Positions 50,066 to 61,410 of a stretch of 64,000 nt of DNA are shown here, in pieces. Under the pieces are notes generated by a model that saw only the letters and a list, made by a program, of their open reading frames with translations, made no database searches and was not told the origin of the DNA. The position numbers and the translations under genes were made by a program. The stretch spans positions 30,132,041 through 30,196,040 of the forward strand of contig OY735215.1 of the NCBI GenBank assembly GCA_963457665.1, written 5' to 3'. Each line of letters starts with the position of its first letter. Position 1 is the first letter of the stretch. Source of the stretch: Thysanoteuthis rhombus (Eukaryota > Mollusca > Cephalopoda > Oegopsida > Thysanoteuthidae).

Positions 50066-50651
50066 TGAATAAAATAATATAAATAAACATCTTCAAGAAT
50101 AACCTTGAGCAGAAATCTAATTTATACGTATTAATTTTTCTGTGTCAAAAAAGGCACAAATTTTACGATGTTATAACATAGGGTTTAAGGTCAATAGACT
50201 CACAGAAAAAAAACTCAAATGCAGAAGGGCAAGATTACAGACTAGGAAAATACAGTTCTAGTTGATCCAAGTTAAGGTTATTAATTATGAACAGATGGTG
50301 TATAATCACTAATACAACGCAAAAATTAGAATATTAAAAAAATCTATGCAATGAAATTTGTTTAATAACTGAGAATAGGATACTGCTTAGTGGAGCTTCG
50401 TTGTGCGTAGCATGGTTAAATGTTGCTCTTTTGAAGGAGAAAGTAGAAATAAGAAAAAATAAAAACCTCGCAAAAGAGCTTGCTCGTTGAGATCCCTTAC
50501 AAATATTGCAGCAGTCTTTTCACTGAGATGTTTAGCAGCGTCTTTTGAGAAAATTCTCCCAACGGTTGAAAAAGACGCCGACTGTCATCTGATTGAAAAG
50601 ATCGTCTCAATTTTCTTCTTAGAAAAGAATATTATAGTTTCTCCGTTAAAG
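50066..50651 (+). other. Upstream region of the peripherin-like gene
   Basis: No TATA box or clear initiator was recognised. The reading frame is open from about 50487 without an ATG, so this part is probably 5' UTR; a further upstream non-coding exon cannot be excluded. Confidence 0.4.
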
Positions 50652-51024
50652 ATGGTGAAAGAATCGCAAATTTTAGGCATGCCTCCATTAAGCAAAGAGG
50701 CAGAATATTATGTCCTAAAACGACTGAAAGAATCTCCGGACAGAAAATGGACGTTGCAGCGAGGTGGTCGGACTCTATTGGCCGTAGTCGTCTCAGTTCT
50801 TCATTTACTGCTTGTTGGTCTGGCTTTTGTAATGTTCTGTTTGTCGCTGTTCAGTCTGACATATGTCCAGGGAAAAGTCGATCTATTTGATGGACTGGAC
50901 ATTAATAGGGCCATGGCCTTTCTTATTTGTTCGTGTGTTTTGCTGATAGTGGTTCACGGACTTGCGACCGGCTTCTTTTACAAGTCCAAGAGTTGCACAG
51001 TATTCAATAAGAACTGGTTTAGAG
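50652..51024 (+). CDS. Peripherin-like gene, coding exon 1
   Basis: Codes the cytosolic N-terminus (PPLSKEAEYY, RKWTLQRGGR), TM1, the short first extracellular loop and TM2, ending NWFRG. The donor AGAG|GTAAGT is canonical and leaves one base of the Gly125 codon (phase 1). The open frame extends upstream to about 50487 without an ATG. Confidence 0.83.
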
Positions 51025-54000
51025 GTAAGTCTATAATCATTTTAGTCGAATATATTTTCATTGTACTTTGTGTACCTTTGTTCAGAAGGTGTGCATGCAT
51101 CTGTGAAGATTGGTGGGTGCCTAGATAAAGCTATTTATCTTTCTCTAGCTATTTGTAGGATGCGATAGAAACATTTGAAATAACTAAAGGAATATAAAGC
51201 ACCCCAAATACGACAAGTACACTTGAGCACAAAACATAATTTGTCTTAAATAAAATTCATTGGGTACCCGATTAGGCTAACAAGACCCTTCACCAGTGGC
51301 GTTCCTAGGGTTGGTGACACCTGGGGCTGTAACTAAGGGTGTCACCTGTAGTGTGGCCAACCCCAAAAGATTTTCGCGCTAAATTGACCTGAAAAAGCAT
51401 CAAAAACGCCAAAACGCGTTAACAATACTATTAGCTTTTTAATGGCCGTTTAAATGGTTGAAAATTGCAATATTCGGCTAAAATGGTTATGGAATAGCTA
51501 AAAAGGTTTAAAAAGACTGGAAAATAGCAATAAATGTTGAATTTTCGCGCTAGCAAAACAAGAAACACGCTAACGTTAGTGCAAAAAGCTATAGTTAGCC
51601 CCTGATAGCCCCCTCCAGAACCTGTTTTCTTTCCAGGATACCTAGAATTTTGATGATCTTTCCGAACTACAGGTATTAAGTATACGTAACTATAAAAAAA
51701 ATGCACTAAATTTCCTTTTTGCATAAAATCTGAGGGAAATTTTTTGTTCAAGTATGCTCCTTCCGTGTTAAATTTCTTTCCATGGGGGTTAAATGTTATA
51801 AGACAAGGAATTATTTTTTCAGTAATGGTTTTTTTCCAGTATGTTATTAAAAACACTCGGATATATTCATCTTTAAATTCCAAAACTATTACTCCTAGAG
51901 CCCTATTTTTTCCTTTTCATTGCACGACATAAATTGTTTCACCAACACTAACTGCTAGAATCAAAAAAAGTTTTAGTTTGTGTAGGGTATTAAAAGTTAC
52001 AATCCTATATACTCAAGTTTTCTATGTACCTCAAAAGATACTAAGACAGCACGTCTTTTTGGTACCTATTTACCATTGAATTTCTTTGAAATTATTTGTC
52101 TCTGTTCAAAGTAGCAAGGATGTGATATTTACCTCCTATAAAATGATAAACATGCGAATTTAAATCCATGTACACAAATTTTTGGAGCGGTTACGTGAAA
52201 AATTGTATCTTTGTCACCCACCAAAGCTCACCATTTCCCAGTTGCAACAGAATATGGTGATTGCGATTGTTAGTAGTTTTCCAAAGAGAGGTGAACATTG
52301 TGAATAGTTTTAAATTTAATATTAGTTTTGTTTAATCATGGATCATTTGGATGTTTTGGGGGTTCCATGGTTTTTGAGGTCCACAGCGAACACCTGCAAT
52401 AACGAACCTTGATATCATGAATTTCGGCTTTTGCAAGCACATAACCGAATGAAGTTTGATAAATGTGACAATCACATGGACTGTAATGAACTTGGCACGA
52501 TCCTCGTTTCGTGGTCCAGTCTTTTGCAGCCTTTAGATCAAGATCAAAGTAAAATATCTGTTCTTCCCATGTCGAAATATAGCATAAACTTCTCGTCTTC
52601 AGTTTTGAACATAATCATGAGGGCATTTCAATTGTTTCCTCCGTCAATTTCAATTTATTTTGAATACTTTTTCAATTGACAAAAACAAAAGTTTTTATGA
52701 ATCCTATTTATTATCACCACTGAGAACCAGGTGACTTGGCATTCCCGTTTTGAATTTTAAAGTTTACCTCACTCATGTGAAAAAAGTGACGTAATTAGAT
52801 TTCATTAAATCATTTCTTCTTGATATAACGGTTCATTATTTTGTATCAGAATAATTTAGTTTTATTTGGTTGGATAAAATTCAAGAAAAACATTCAACAA
52901 AACACAAGTATGATATAACTTTTGTTTCTTTTCTAACCATTGAAAATAATTCAAATTGAATTAAAATCCATAAATAAAGGAAACTATTAAAATACAACAA
53001 TAATTAAAGTTGAAAACGGCAAGTCAAAGTTATGTTCTGTTGACAAGAGATGAAAAGATATTACACTTTCATCTTGAACTAAATGCCACAAAAGGTTGGA
53101 TCACGAAACAAGCATAATGCCAAGTTCGTTATGGTCCACGTGATAATCGCATATGAAATGTCCCGTTAGAGGGACGAAGTACTAATGTGCCCCCCTTGTA
53201 AAAGTTTTGAAGAATCCACAAAATCTTAAATTCAATGTCCGTGGCGGACAAAGCAAATTATTGTACAGAGTTAACAATGCTAAGGAAACATTAATTCATT
53301 AAAATAACAAATACATAAATTGAAAGATGTAAAAGAAAATCTCAAGTGTCAGCCCTCTAATGATGTCACCCATCCAGTGGTACGCCAGTGCCCTTTACTA
53401 AGTTTCATATGATGAGGTACCTGTCTAGCGTGTTTAGAGTTCTACCGTGAGGCCAGGGGCTGGTACTGACTGATTTCAAGATGAAGAGCTAACCCAGAAA
53501 ACAACTCTAAATAAGAAATAATATCAGAGAAACCCTTTTGAAAATAATAACCAAAAAGTGTAGAGGCGAACGATAAGCACGAATATGTGCGTCATTTACT
53601 CGCTGTAATTCCATGTGTTATTGCTATCTATAGCGTGTTCAGTGAGCAAAATGGTGGTGACGATTCCCCTCAGCGTTCGCTAGACCATAGATTATCAAAA
53701 TAACAAGGTATCAATGACATATGCATACATATATCGATCTATACACGCATTAGAGGGATGGTAATGTTTAATAAAGTGGTGGGGAGCTTCGGCAGAAATT
53801 CATAGACTGCATTTTGGCTGTTTAAAAAAATTATACAAATAAAAAATAATAACGTCAATGATTAGATGAGTCCTTCGACTTGAAACTCCTTGCTTGGACA
53901 CTCTTTAAATTCTGCCACAGAATAAGCTTTTCATTATTTGACTCATCACATATAACTTTATACAGACAGAACTGGGAATAAGATTCTCACTGTAGTTCTG

Positions 54001-55148
54001 ATTCTAAATTTATTTTGATGGTTGTCATATCTTTGCTCATTTACATTAACCAAAATGTTTGGTCCGATTGTAGAATGTTCTATTTGACAATGAGTGTTTC
54101 TCTTGCATTATATGTACTTACATGATTAGATGAGTTTGTACTTATGGCTCTTCGTGAATGTGATATGTCCTGTGGTAATGGTACTGAAATTCTGGTTGAG
54201 ACCAACATTGTCAAAACTATTGAGGGTTTTGTATCTTATTTAAATAAATGCTGTCTATCCAAAGCTCTCCAGATCCGAAATTCCATACCAGGACCCGATC
54301 GTCAACCTTGAACTCACACAGGGGAGTCATAACTTTTGTCCCCGTTTCATATTACTCTCATACCTCTGAATTCGATTATATGTGTCAGGTTTCACCTTTG
54401 AACATCAACTCGACAGAAGGAGCTCCAGTTGCTGCATACGGCGTGATTCTAAAATAGGTATCAGGACTAAGGTATTCCAAGCAATGAATCGGAGCTTTGT
54501 TCGGACTGCTCTGACCATGCTCCATAAATCTTGCAGGTCAACGGCTAGATCAGCGGCCATTTTTAACAGGAAAAGTAACAATAGCCAAATGTCAAAATTG
54601 GCATATTTTGTTTATTCTCTAGCACTGAAGAGGCAAGAGGATGAACTACAAAGAAGCCGATGCTGTGTAAATCGTAATTATTTTGAGACGATAAATTTTT
54701 TTTTGTACTAGTGTGTCCTTCATTTTCTTTCGATCTTCATCGTAACCCTCAGACTGTCACTCAGCGGTAGTTAGTAAGCGCCGCGGATCGGAAATATAGA
54801 ATAAGCCACATAAGAGTAGCTGTAAAATAATTAATGACTAGCATGATTCTTTTGTCGAAAATGATTTGAAGAATTATCATTCCTCGTTTCCATAGCAGGA
54901 GCCAGGGATAAAAATGTAGACAGACGCTGACTACAAATTCGTTCAAAAATCTCCTGTCAAGCGTCTTAAATCAGAGTAACCTTGGTGAAGAGTCTAATTA
55001 CTATAATCGGGTACCCAATGACCTTTATCAAAGATAGATATTATGATTCAATAATCATAACACATACATTAACATAATATAAGTGTTATGAATAATACGA
55101 AACGGGGGAGAGATTTATTTACTGTAAGTTGTTGGCAGTCGGAAAATT

Positions 55149-55185
<37 letters not shown>

Positions 55186-58100
55186 TTGCTTGCTTGCTGG
55201 CTGGCGAGCGTCAATTTCTTTGACCTTTTGGGGAAAGTGCTTGGCTGATCATTTATTCACCATTCGGCCGAAGTTAGTGTCCGCGTCCAGGTAAATGACG
55301 TCATTCTTGATGACATTATAGAGATGGTAGACTTTTTATCATTTTTCTTTATCCTGTTTGTGGTGTGGCTCTGCGTAAGCAATTACAAGCTTGTTCAGGA
55401 CTCGTCCTGAGATAAAGTTGAGCTTGCTCTAATAATGTCTTCGCGACACTAGTTGCGGGGACAAGAGCCATTTTTTGGTCAGCCAGGACCTCACTCTCTA
55501 CCTGACTTCCTGTCAAACTAACCGATGTAGGGAGCCGAGTAAACAATCTTTCCTGTCTATATTGTTATGGGGGATACATTTTACCAATATCTATCTACTA
55601 GCTAATGCACATAAAATTGACTTGTTTATGTAAGTATGGATCGGTACTAAAGAACCCCAAACTATTTTATTAGGTAATTTTTTTCAATAATTCGAGTATA
55701 ATGATAAATTATTTTAGAGTCTCAATTCAATTCATACTATTCCAAAAGGTGATTGGACGTAAAGTCCAAAGAGAAAATGTCAAAATGACACGGTCATTTC
55801 TGTATAAATCAGTTCTAACGAGCATAAAGGTAATTTATTAGGTTATTTATTTTTTCAATAATTCAAGTATTCTAATTTTATTTTCCTCCAAAGTCTCAAC
55901 AGAACTCAAGCTGTTTTAAAAGGTGGCCAGACAAAGTTTTAAGACAAAATATTGCGTAAGAAAAATCACCACTGATATCGGGCGGTATGAAAGAAAGTCA
56001 TATTGAAATATGAATCATTTCATTATGAAATAAACATAGATATAATCATAAAGTTGGTTATTATTTTGTTTTGAAAATTAGGGAAAAAAGTATGGCTGAA
56101 TTTGACAAATCTGGGCGTCTTAAAAGCGTTTGATCATGAACTTTTTGGTTTGGCCATGTTTAAATTTCGAGCCATTTTGACTTCTGTGCAGTATTATTTT
56201 TAATGAAGTTTTTTGTATGTTGAGAACATTGCGATGTTTTTATAAACATTCATTGTAATTATTGCATTTGACCATTTTCGTGAGTTTTTGGCCAGAAACG
56301 TCATATTTCTATATTTGATCCTAATAGACTTGGATTTCATAAATATCAGCTGATATCATTGATTTTTGTTTTACACGACGTGAATGTGTGTGAATTAAGA
56401 AGCGGACTAATCTTGACTAAGATTAGTTGCTCTTGCAACAACTTTAGGGTATCAATTTTTTCATACATACACACAAGCATACATGATTACAAGGATCCTC
56501 TACAGGTGTCAGCTGTAATTTCGTTTTTTCCCCTCTGTCTATTGGCTTTTTGATAAAATATACAAATGAATTGGTAGCCTATGTCAGTATTCACAGACCT
56601 TCATCTCTTCTCTCCTTTTTCTTGGCAGGACAGCAGAGATAATTACGGAATCAGTGAGGATTTCTGCATGTAAACTTGATATGGATTGTCTGTGGTGAAC
56701 GCGAATACTGGGGTTCTGTTCAAGATACTAAGAGTCATGTTTGTCAACTTATATTAAGTTCTCATGTATCAGACTGAGCTGAACTCCAGATTTACCTAAA
56801 TCTATTGAAATATTTCATTAATGGTTCTGTAGTGACCCCTTTAAGTGAAAATATGAAGTTTTAAAGTCAAGGTTGAAAGTTTGGAGACTTCAGGAGATAA
56901 CCTTTTGTCAGCTTGACTGACCATCACTACACAAGAAAATGCTGATTAATATGACATTGTCACAACCTATTGACTACTATGAATAATCTTTTATACGCTC
57001 GGTTAAGTTAGTTTCTTTACTGAAAGAATTATGAATGTTTCAGCAGAGATAGTATCATAGGTATTATTGCTCGATATAAATAATCAAAAGTCCTAGTTTT
57101 CGGTGATGGAGCCACAAAGAAGCAATGTTGCCAACACAATTTTATTTGCTTTAGATCAACATCGAAAAATGTCAAAATTCATCAGAAACATTGTTAGCCA
57201 TTTGGTAACCATTTGAATGGCTAAAAATAAATTCTGGACTGGCTAAAAACGGCAAAAAATTTGCGAAAATTATTATAGAAATGGCACTAAAATGCGTTAA
57301 AAAATGGAGCTGTTCGTGGAATTTTTGTGCTATCAAAACAAGAAACTCGCTAAATTTATTAAATAGGGAGCACTTTTATCCAATGTTTTGATGACAAATC
57401 TTCATACTTATTTCACCATAATCCAAACCTCGCAATTTCCTCTTCTTTTCTCTAGGGGTAGGTCTTGAACAATTCAAGGGGGTATTTGAAACCCTTCAAA
57501 GATCCACTAGTGCTAGGTTGTATGAAAGGGCTGAGAGATGTTGAAGATGATAGGAATTATTTTAGTCCCACGTGGTGGCAAGGGCGCCAAAATATCTGCG
57601 ACGTCACGAAGGAGAAAAATGGAGTGGGCCATTTTGCATTTCAGAAGAAATGAAGCACGTGGGGCAGCCATCTTGGATTAGTGGCAAACCACTATATAAA
57701 ATCAAACAGACAGAAAGTATAATCAAATGGGAATGAAAATAAATGCAAGAATATCTAGATGTACATTTAAAAAACATTCATTAAGATAACGAATGACGAT
57801 ACAAATGAGTACATACGTTAGATTAAAATGAAGGATCGATGAAGCAACTTAAACTAACGTAATGATGACGAAAAGAGGATGAAAGGCAATCGCTAACTAC
57901 AACAAGCTGTAGCAATTTAGAATAGGGAAAGAAAAGAATACCACGTGACAGCCACCTTTCCGTGGCGGAGAGGAGACGGATTACTGAATAGAATATGTTC
58001 TGGTAGGTATGGCTATCTCAATACTACCGAAAATGAAGATTCAGTAATGGTAAGAAGAATAATGGAAGCCCACGAGGCCGAATATTCACACCCAAATATA

Positions 58101-60873
58101 TATGCCGAAAGCTTGTATTCAGTAACAGCTATTGGATCTTCAGGCAATTTTTGAGTGAAGTGCAGTGTAAAGACGTATAGAAGTCTCGACATCAGGAAGG
58201 AAAATTGCATGACAAACATCATCCACAATATGAATCATGGTAAAAAAAAAAAAAAAAAAAAAGAATATGCATGGTTTTGAATACCATGCAGGCATCACGC
58301 GACTGGGAGCCAGTTGTGAACCAAAGAAGCAAATAGAAAGTATACTGGTCAAAGTGACCAAGGCTGCACTTACTAGCAGACAAACTGCAAGTGAGTGATG
58401 GGAAATGAAAGAATGTGGTTTTATATGTTAGAGCTGCAGGAAGTGACGTAGCGATATATGGGACTACTTTCCCAACGAACTACTTTATTTGCAGACGTAT
58501 ATGGTGTTGTAATTGAGGCACTATAGTATATTCTAACTTAAAAAAATACCATGCGTTAAAAATCAAGCAAAACATCCTTGAAGTGTACTTGAAAAGTATT
58601 GTTCATCTTCTTTAACTAAAAGAAACCGTCATGAAAAAGCAAGACAGCAACGTAGTGAGCGGAGCTGATCCACGATTTTGAGCAGGGGTGGTGGTTCAAG
58701 GATTTTGAGTGTGGAGGGGGTCCAGGATTTTGAGTAGGGAAGGGGTCCAAATGGGAAAAATAATTGCCCGGCAGTTTTCACTCACGTTTGATTTGTAGCT
58801 TTTTAGCATTGCAATTGAAAAATAGGTAAAGAGTGATTCCATATCAAATAACCCAAAGCTCTCAAGGTCACCCTGTCGTATTACCCAGAAAATAACGCAC
58901 AGAGATGCTCTTATATGAAACTTATGGGGGGAATCCAAAATATCAAGTCTATATCTCTATTAGTTTTGAAATAAAACGTCTTTGAAATTTCAAAACAATT
59001 CTATGCATTTTGCCGAACGAGCCTTGCTGCTCAACCTCCAACATTTATACCTCCTTTGGTATGGCATGTACCGCTTTGAGACTTTGAGATTAGGGCTAAC
59101 TGTTTACTGTAGAATTCAAAAATGTAATCAGATCAGTTCTGTCTTGTGTACTCCTCTTATGAGGCTCTGAAGTGGTCACAAATCCAAAGTGTAAAAAGAC
59201 GACGTCCACCTCGAGAGCTTCTCACTCCAGCAATATGTTTGAGAGAACATTCAGATATTTTTCCAGTCATCTGAAGCATATTAGGTCATATGTATGTGTT
59301 GCAGCTCAAACGTCAACTCTTTTTACCATGTTCAAGTTGAACTCAAACCAGATATCATATATTTTCTATTTAGAGTAGAAATAAGAAATTCACAATAATT
59401 ATAATATGAACGTAGAGACATCTTCCCACAAAGTTAGAAGCAGATAGCTATTAAAATCCATTCTTATTGGAAGATTTTAAGTATAAAAAAACATAGATAG
59501 CTGGCCATTTTCGGCTGTCTTTTGGCATTCCATGCCTTTTCCGACGTACGCGCTTCCAGTATTTAAACAAGAGCGCCAAAGTCAAGATGTTGTACTGGCC
59601 TGTCTGTTATAGACAGGCGTAAAATTCCCATCTTATCAATTTGTTTTAAAGTCAATTTCTCACTGTGCACATTTTGTCTTCTCATTTCATTCAATGTTCT
59701 GATTGTATTTGTTCATAATAATTGATGTAACATACGTGCGACTACATTATTTTGTTAAATGCTGATATATCTTATGAAAATACGACTATTTTTCATTAAT
59801 TTCAATGGTGACCCAAACTCTTCATTCAATTTCTACAATGGAATATCCAACGGAGAACACATCTTTACGGGGTCAAACCTACCGTTAGGGAACTCAAATT
59901 GGAAATCCCCCAACAATATGCAGTAATCATATTTATTACCGTTAGAGGAGTGTCAGAATGATTGTTTCAAACGTACTCGATTTTTGAATCTCCTCAAAAT
60001 TTCATATCTTCATGTCACCATTTGACTATTGGATGAGGAAAACCTAGATACCCAAAGTGAACGAAAATTGACGAATGAACGAAATGGCATGAAATACAAC
60101 TGTTAAGCGAATGGATCATTAATGAGACAAGAACGAAAAGCAATATCACATTCGAGCCGGGCACGTGATCTGCAACTTCACCTTTTGTAATTTTTACTCG
60201 CTGTATCTGCAGTATTTGTAAACTTACTTTTTATCTTTACTTGTACATGTTGAGTTTCCATTTTTGTATTTTTGTTAAATGGTACCTGTGCCTTTTTGGA
60301 TTAATAAACTGGGCCTGATGTACTTCCAAAAATCTAAGCGTTATGTTTTGCTACCGTAGCAGGAGAGAGCGTTCTTTTACGTAGTAAAGTGACAATTTAC
60401 AGGACCTTTGCACTTATTAAAAAAATAATTTCTCGGTCACTCCCTTTTAAATTAGTTCCAGTTTGGTCAGATGAACTTTGGCATTTTCAAGTCTAACAAA
60501 TTTTCTCTCGTGGTTTTCGTAAATTGATATTTGATTTCGGAAAAAAAAACATGTCGGCTAATAATCATTATTAATCTTTTTTTTTTTCTTTTCCAGGTGT
60601 GAAAGTGTACCTCACTTTGGTGGCCGTTTTGTTGTTAATCATTATCGCTGGCATCTTTGTTTGTTTCACGTTGAGCAATGACATAGAGGACCAACTGCAT
60701 CACAGTATCTTCGGTGCCATGAAACAGTACAAATTCAATCAGAAAATCAAAACAAGGATAGATGTCATGCAGCAGACATTCCACTGCTGCGGTGGCCTGT
60801 CGGCTCGCGACTGGTCATCGGTCAGCTGGATTAGCAACCACATCCTGGACATGAACAGCAAAGCGGTCAAAAG
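50652..60873 (+). CDS. Peripherin-2/ROM1-like tetraspanin, 5' part (3' exons outside the window)
   Basis: Join(50652-51024, 60597-60873) gives 216 codons plus two bases. Membrane segments are at residues about 42-67, 87-108 and 129-150. They are followed by the start of the large extracellular loop with FHCCGG (CCG at 188-190), RDW (195-197) and WIS (202-204), then LDMNSKAVK. This block is specific to the peripherin-2/ROM1 branch of tetraspanins (human pattern CCG...RDW...QWIS...LD.SSKEVK). In vertebrates peripherin-2 shapes photoreceptor disc rims; here only a membrane-curvature or scaffold role can be inferred. The N-terminus is about 20 residues longer than human. The start ATG at 50652 has A at -3 and G at +4; a second in-frame ATG at 50679 is possible. 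The fourth membrane segment and the rest of the loop were not found before 64000, so the gene runs off the window. Confidence 0.85.
51293..51620 (+). repeat. Interspersed repeat, family C copy 1 (starts CAGTGGCG)
   Basis: It begins CAGTGGCGTTCCTAGGGTTG, a form common at the ends of cut-and-paste transposons (CAG.GGCG type). It then runs through GGCTAAAATGG and GCTAAAAA repeats to GAATTTTCGCGCTAGCAAAA, CAAGAAACACGCTAA. The last part recurs at 57320-57355. It lies in intron 1 of the tetraspanin gene. Confidence 0.5.
51621..52457 (+). other. Tetraspanin intron 1, no feature
   Basis: AT-rich intronic sequence. A 150-codon minus-strand frame (51431-51883) spans the repeat border and has no recognisable family. 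Confidence 0.4.
52459..53156. mobile_element. Second long foldback (inverted-repeat) element
   Basis: The left arm (52459 to about 52700) and right arm (about 52915-53156) are reverse complements. Shared blocks are ATCACATGGAC/ATCACGTGGAC, TAATGAACTTGGCA/TAACGAACTTGGCA, TCGTTTCGTGGTCCA/TTGTTTCGTGATCCA, CTTTTG..GC.TTTAG.TCAAGAT.AAAGT, AATATCT.TTC, a GTTTTCAAC-like block, AATAGTTTCCT-like, and AACAAAAGTT near the loop. The loop is about 210 bp. It lies in tetraspanin intron 1, so a transcript would fold into a hairpin of about 230 bp. Confidence 0.7.
53157..54235 (+). other. Tetraspanin intron 1, no feature
   Basis: AT-rich; GCCAGTGCCC and AGGCCAGGGGCTGG pieces at 53389 and 53450 may be transposon remains. 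No exon is supported. Confidence 0.35.
54236..54580 (-). mobile_element. Gypsy integrase C-terminal fragment
   Basis: The minus strand reads FRITPYAATGAPSVELMFKG (the YR.TPH..TG.SPAEL.FGR segment) and, about 100 bp on, FKVDDRVLVWNFGSGELWI (the F..GD.V..RN...G.KW SH3-like end). Stops interrupt it. It is a separate insertion from the element at 25070-27800, antisense in the tetraspanin intron. Confidence 0.7.
54720..55660 (+). other. Tetraspanin intron 1, with (TG)n microsatellite
   Basis: (GT)n at 55150-55182 is followed by GCTTGCTTGCTTGCTGGCTGGC. The remaining sequence shows no feature. Confidence 0.6.
55668..55945 (+). repeat. Direct repeat pair, period about 170 bp
   Basis: 55668-55775 and 55838-55945 share TTAGGTAATTTTTTTCAATA / TTAGGTTATTTATTTTTTCAA, AATTC.AGTAT, AGTCTCAA..., CT.TT..AAAAGGTG..., in order. 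It abuts family A copy 2. Confidence 0.6.
55930..56310 (+). repeat. Interspersed repeat, family A copy 2
   Basis: Matches 6640-6890 in ordered blocks (GTAAGAAAAATCACCACTGA, TTTTGACTTCTGTGCAGTA, GAGAACATTGCGATGTTTTT, GTTTTTGGCCAGAAACG). The copy here has about 130 bp extra after the first block. Confidence 0.65.
57150..57375 (+). repeat. Interspersed repeat, family C copy 2
   Basis: ATGGCTAAAAATAA..., GGCTAAAAACGGCAAAAAAT and GAATTTTTGTGCTATCAAAA, CAAGAAACTCGCTAA correspond to 51400-51580 in order and orientation. The CAGTGGCG end is missing here. Confidence 0.5.
57376..58670 (+). other. Tetraspanin intron 1, no gene recognised
   Basis: A 69-codon frame at 57945-58154 has no known family; an A run lies at 58241-58261. 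Nothing else is supportable. Confidence 0.4.
58674..58750 (+). repeat. Short tandem repeat, three units of 25-27 bp
   Basis: GATTTTGAG starts at 58674, 58701 and 58726, each followed by a G-rich stretch ending in GG.TC. G-rich strand on +. Confidence 0.8.
58751..60596 (+). other. Tetraspanin intron 1, right part
   Basis: No repeat family was recognised. A 7-bp perfect hairpin CCTGTCT-GTTAT-AGACAGG lies near 59599. The intron ends with a T-rich tract before the acceptor at 60596. Confidence 0.5.
60597..60873 (+). CDS. Peripherin-like gene, coding exon 2
   Basis: The acceptor is a long pyrimidine tract ending TTTTCCAG|GTGTG. The frame joins exon 1 as G|GT (Gly125). The exon codes TM3 and the CCG/RDW/WIS loop segment. 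The exon end at AAAAG|GTCCGT leaves two bases of codon 217. Without splicing the frame hits a stop at 60941-60943. Confidence 0.82.
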
Positions 60874-60948
60874 GTCCGTGCAGATCATCCTCCAGCAAAT
60901 GTCATATTGCGAGGAACCTTTTTTTAGAGAAATATTTTCATAACAGCG

Positions 60949-61410
60949 GGAAATTTAGCGATCAAAGAAACCAAATACAGAGGAAGTTTCTTATTGTAAT
61001 CACTCTGGGATAGGGTCTCCTCGATATCAGTAACCTTTTGATAACATTAAGCAAACGATATCTAGAGGAAATTTAGCAATTGGAGAAATCAAATACCGAA
61101 GAAGCTTCCTATTGAGATCACTTTGGGACGGGGTCGCCTTGATAACAATAACCGACTGATAACATTGAGCAAACAATATCTCAAGGAAATTTAGCAATCG
61201 AAGAAATAAAATACCGAGGAAGCTTCTTATTGTGATCACTTTGGGACAGGTTCTCCTCAATAACAATAACTAGCAGATAACATTAAGCAAACCATATATA
61301 GAGGAAGCTTCTTATTGTGATCACTTTGGAACAGTGTCTTTTAGATAACAATAACTATTTGATTACATTGAGAAAATGATATATACAAGAAATTGCTTAT
61401 TATGATCACT
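60949..61410 (+). repeat. 118-bp tandem array, about 4.5 units
   Basis: GGAAATTTAGC starts units at 60949, 61067 and 61185, exactly 118 bp apart. Each contains GAGGAAG.TTCTTATTG..ATC and GATAACATT.AGCAAAC. Units 4 and 5 lack the first 33 bp (GAGGAAGCTT at 61216 and 61301; CTTATTRTGATCACTTT at 61311 and 61395, period 84-85). It starts 76 bp after the exon 2 donor of the tetraspanin gene. A minus-strand frame across it is only repeat translation. Confidence 0.9.

Noticed and set aside
50487..50651. Upstream extension of the tetraspanin frame
   Set aside because: It has no ATG; the frame would start at TTG. It is treated as 5' UTR.
51431..51883. 150-codon minus-strand open frame, the longest outside the genes
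   Set aside because: It runs across a repeat border inside an intron, has no recognisable domain, and its composition follows the AT-rich background.
57945..58154. 69-codon frame between repeats in the tetraspanin intron
   Set aside because: It does not resemble tetraspanin sequence, lacks an obvious acceptor and donor in the right phase, and has no known family.
61027..61266. 79-codon minus-strand frame with internal similarity
   Set aside because: It is produced by the 118-bp tandem repeat, with no splice signals or family match.
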